A stretch of 6,688 nucleotides of DNA from NCBI GenBank assembly GCA_002343325.1, contig DDSG01000078.1, positions 1,559 to 8,246 of the forward strand. The letters are read 5' to 3'. The notes beneath the pieces were generated by a model. That model was given only the letters and a program-made list of their open reading frames with translations, did no database searches and was not told the DNA's origin. Each line of letters begins with the position of its first letter. The first letter of the stretch is position 1. The position numbers and the translations under genes are program-made. This document shows positions 5,267 through 6,688 of this stretch, piece after piece. The DNA is from Phycisphaerales bacterium UBA2396 (GTDB taxonomy: Bacteria; Planctomycetota; Phycisphaerae; Phycisphaerales; UBA1924).

Positions 5267-5433
5267 GCAGAGTGAAGCCGCGGGCGGGCGTGTTTTTTCG
5301 CGGATGCGGGGGAATGTGAGCGGAAGAGGATGCGGTGACGGGGTGTGTGCGCACGGGGGTGGTGAGTGGGATGAGATATGGAGAGAGTCGAAGTGTGGAC
5401 GGCTGTGGCGGCGTGGGGATGGGGCTGATCTGT

Positions 5434-5445
5434 TAGGATTGCCGC
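5434..5445 (+). promoter_or_regulatory. Extended -10 box immediately upstream of the ThuA-like gene
   Basis: TAGGAT at 5434-5439, preceded by TGT (an extended -10 TGn), ends 6 nt before the ATG. This spacing would place transcription start at or next to the ATG and give a leaderless mRNA. No -35 box is apparent and no Shine-Dalgarno precedes the ATG. Confidence 0.45.
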
Positions 5446-6228
5446 ATGAGACGAGTGATGGCGGCGATGATGATGGTGGTGGGGCTGGTTGTGTGTGCGG
5501 GGTGTTCGGCGGCGACGCGTGTGGTTTTTATCGCGGCGGAGGATGAGTACCGATCGGAGGAGACGCTGCGACTGCTGGGGGAGGAGATGGCGGCGAAGGG
5601 GTGGGAGACGACGCTGCTGACGGGGTGGCCTGACCAGACGGCGGCGGACAATGTGCCGGGGCTTGGGGCGCTTGCGGGCGCGGATCTGGTGGTGGTGTAC
5701 ATGCGGTTTCGGGTGCTGCCGGCGGAGCAGGTGGCGGAGCTTGAGCGGTATCTCAGGAGCGGGAGGCCGGTGATCGGGTTGAGGACGAGCACGCACGCGT
5801 TTGCGTATCCGGCGGGGCATGAGCTGGTGTGGTGGAACGGATTTGGGGAGCGTGTGCTTGGGGCGCCGTGGATTCGGCACTTCGGGCATGAATCGACGAC
5901 GGAGGTGGAGTATGCGGCGGGGGCGTCGGGGAGCGAGCTGCTTGCGGGAGTGGAGCCGGGGTTTCGGGTGAGGTCTTGGTTGTATGACTTGGAGGGGCGA
6001 TATCCGCCGGCGGGAGCGCGGGTGTTGCTTGTGGGGCATTCGTGCGATGCGAGTGGAGCGCGTGTGGCCGGGCGGGAGCCGAGCGCGGTGGCGTGGACGA
6101 GGCGAACGCCGTGGGGCGGGCGTGTGTTCATGACGACGCTTGGTCATCCGGAGGACTTTGAGAGCGGGTCATTTCGGGTGCTGATGCGGAACGCGATGGA
6201 GTGGGCGGTGAAGGGTGAGGAGAGGTGA
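5446..6228 (+). CDS. ThuA-like protein, predicted lipoprotein
   Basis: The 260-residue protein has a ThuA-like/type 1 glutamine-amidotransferase fold: an N-terminal 'VVFIAAEDEYRSEETLRLL' strand-helix (26-44), 'PVIGLRTSTHAF' (108-119), and 'FMTTLGHPEDF' (228-238), the C-terminal segment typical of ThuA proteins. ThuA is linked to disaccharide (trehalose/sucrose) use in rhizobia, and relatives are abundant in planctomycetes. The exact reaction is uncertain, and the usual GATase cysteine nucleophile is not evident. Residues 4-20 form a hydrophobic signal ending in CAGC (Cys20), a lipobox with an unusual Cys at -3. It is predicted to be exported and lipid-anchored. There is no Shine-Dalgarno; a TAGGAT box ends 6 nt before the start. 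The gene lies 30 nt upstream of the SRAP gene on the same strand and is divergent from the hypothetical gene. No sugar-metabolism neighbour supports a specific substrate. Confidence 0.9.
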   Translation: MRRVMAAMMMVVGLVVCAGCSAATRVVFIAAEDEYRSEETLRLLGEEMAAKGWETTLLTGWPDQTAADNVPGLGALAGADLVVVYMRFRVLPAEQVAELERYLRSGRPVIGLRTSTHAFAYPAGHELVWWNGFGERVLGAPWIRHFGHESTTEVEYAAGASGSELLAGVEPGFRVRSWLYDLEGRYPPAGARVLLVGHSCDASGARVAGREPSAVAWTRRTPWGGRVFMTTLGHPEDFESGSFRVLMRNAMEWAVKGEER

Positions 6229-6246
6229 GCGGAGCGTGGTGGGAGG

Positions 6247-6258
6247 TAGGATGGGCGC
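6247..6258 (+). promoter_or_regulatory. -10-like box immediately upstream of the SRAP gene
   Basis: TAGGAT at 6247-6252 ends 6 nt before the ATG and continues GGGCGC, almost the same as the ThuA-like gene. A leaderless transcript is possible even though the gene follows ThuA by only 30 nt. The GGGAGG at 6241-6246 is too far (12 nt) to be a good Shine-Dalgarno. Confidence 0.4.
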
Positions 6259-6688
6259 ATGTGTGGTCGGTACACGTACCTGTTCACGTGGCGGGAGCTG
6301 GCTCGGCGTTTGGGGCTGCTGGGTGTTCCTGAGGAGGAGTTGACGCCGCGATACAACGTGGCGCCGAGTCAGGTTGCGCCGGTGGTTCGGCGTGGGGAGC
6401 GAGGGCGTGAGGGCGTGATGATGCGGTGGGGATTGACGCCTCGGTGGGCGCGGGATGTGTCGGAGGGGACGCGGAATTTCAACGCGCGATCGGAGACTGT
6501 GGCGGAGAAGCCGACGTTTCGCGAGGCGTTTCGTGATCGGCGGTGTGTGGTTCCGATCTCGGGGTTTTATGAGTGGCGGGTGTTGCGTGAGGGGAAGAAG
6601 CAGCCTTATTACATCCGGCGGCGTGATGGCGGCCCGATGGCGTTGGCGGGTGTGTGGGAGCGGTGGGGAGGGGGTGGGGCAGGTGGTG
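6259..6688 (+). CDS. SRAP domain protein (YedK/HMCES-type abasic-site protein), partial at right edge
   Basis: The first 143 codons of an SRAP protein are present and stay open to the window end. They start MCGRY, so Cys2 becomes the N-terminal catalytic residue after Met removal. Also present are YNVAPSQ (32-38), MRWGLTP (55-61), FNARSET (74-80) and CVVPISGFYEW (96-106). Asn75, Arg77 and Glu105 fall at exactly the same numbers as the active-site residues of E. coli YedK. The last one, a His near 160, is beyond the edge. YedK/HMCES forms a stable thiazolidine link between Cys2 and abasic sites in single-stranded DNA, protecting forks. The product is cytoplasmic. No LexA-type operator was recognised upstream. 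It could be co-transcribed with the ThuA-like gene or use its own TAGGAT box. Confidence 0.95.
   Translation, partial: MCGRYTYLFTWRELARRLGLLGVPEEELTPRYNVAPSQVAPVVRRGERGREGVMMRWGLTPRWARDVSEGTRNFNARSETVAEKPTFREAFRDRRCVVPISGFYEWRVLREGKKQPYYIRRRDGGPMALAGVWERWGGGGAGG

Noticed and set aside
4916..5275. 119-codon Gly/Glu-rich plus-strand ORF
   Set aside because: Mirror of the hypothetical minus-strand protein, whose helical N-terminus is far more protein-like.
5263..6147. 294-codon minus-strand ORF rich in Arg/His/Pro
   Set aside because: Antisense of the ThuA-like gene, with a composition typical of shadow frames.
1..6688. CRISPR array or rRNA
   Set aside because: No regularly spaced direct repeats and no rRNA-like stretch on either strand.

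Overview
The window is GC-rich bacterial DNA. The mix of genes (a serine recombinase with a DUF2924 partner, a ThuA-like lipoprotein, several genes without Shine-Dalgarno sites, proline-rich tails on small hypotheticals) suggests a planctomycete, possibly of the Phycisphaerae. That is an inference from gene content and style; no taxonomic marker beyond ribosomal protein bL31 is present.

Left part (1-1969): a mobile-element or prophage-remnant end. A compact leftward operon holds a small hypothetical ORF (1251-1027), a DUF2924 protein (1037-477) and the catalytic domain of a large serine recombinase (480 to beyond the left edge). All junctions overlap, the last as ATGA, which suggests co-translation. 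Facing away is a zinc-finger/HNH-nuclease-like gene that appears dead: an amber stop sits where the frame otherwise continues through the conserved N-terminus, and one zinc-ligand cysteine has become arginine. The same frame continues past its TAA into a lysine/proline-rich tail.

Middle part (1970-3658): core chromosomal genes. A tRNA-Asn(GUU) on the minus strand has its own promoter and terminator. Divergent from it is rpmE (bL31) with a strong intrinsic terminator. An NAD-type short-chain dehydrogenase starts immediately after that terminator.

Right part (3659-6688): a lipoprotein class D (OXA-like) beta-lactamase and a hypothetical protein, both on the minus strand. They are divergent from a ThuA-like lipoprotein and an SRAP (YedK/HMCES-type) abasic-site protein that runs off the right edge. 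The plus strand is strongly G-rich here whatever the coding direction. The two rightmost genes share a TAGGAT box exactly 6 nt before ATG, the spacing expected for leaderless transcripts.

There is no clear pathway linking the right-hand genes. The recombinase/DUF2924/small-ORF operon is the only tightly linked functional unit.
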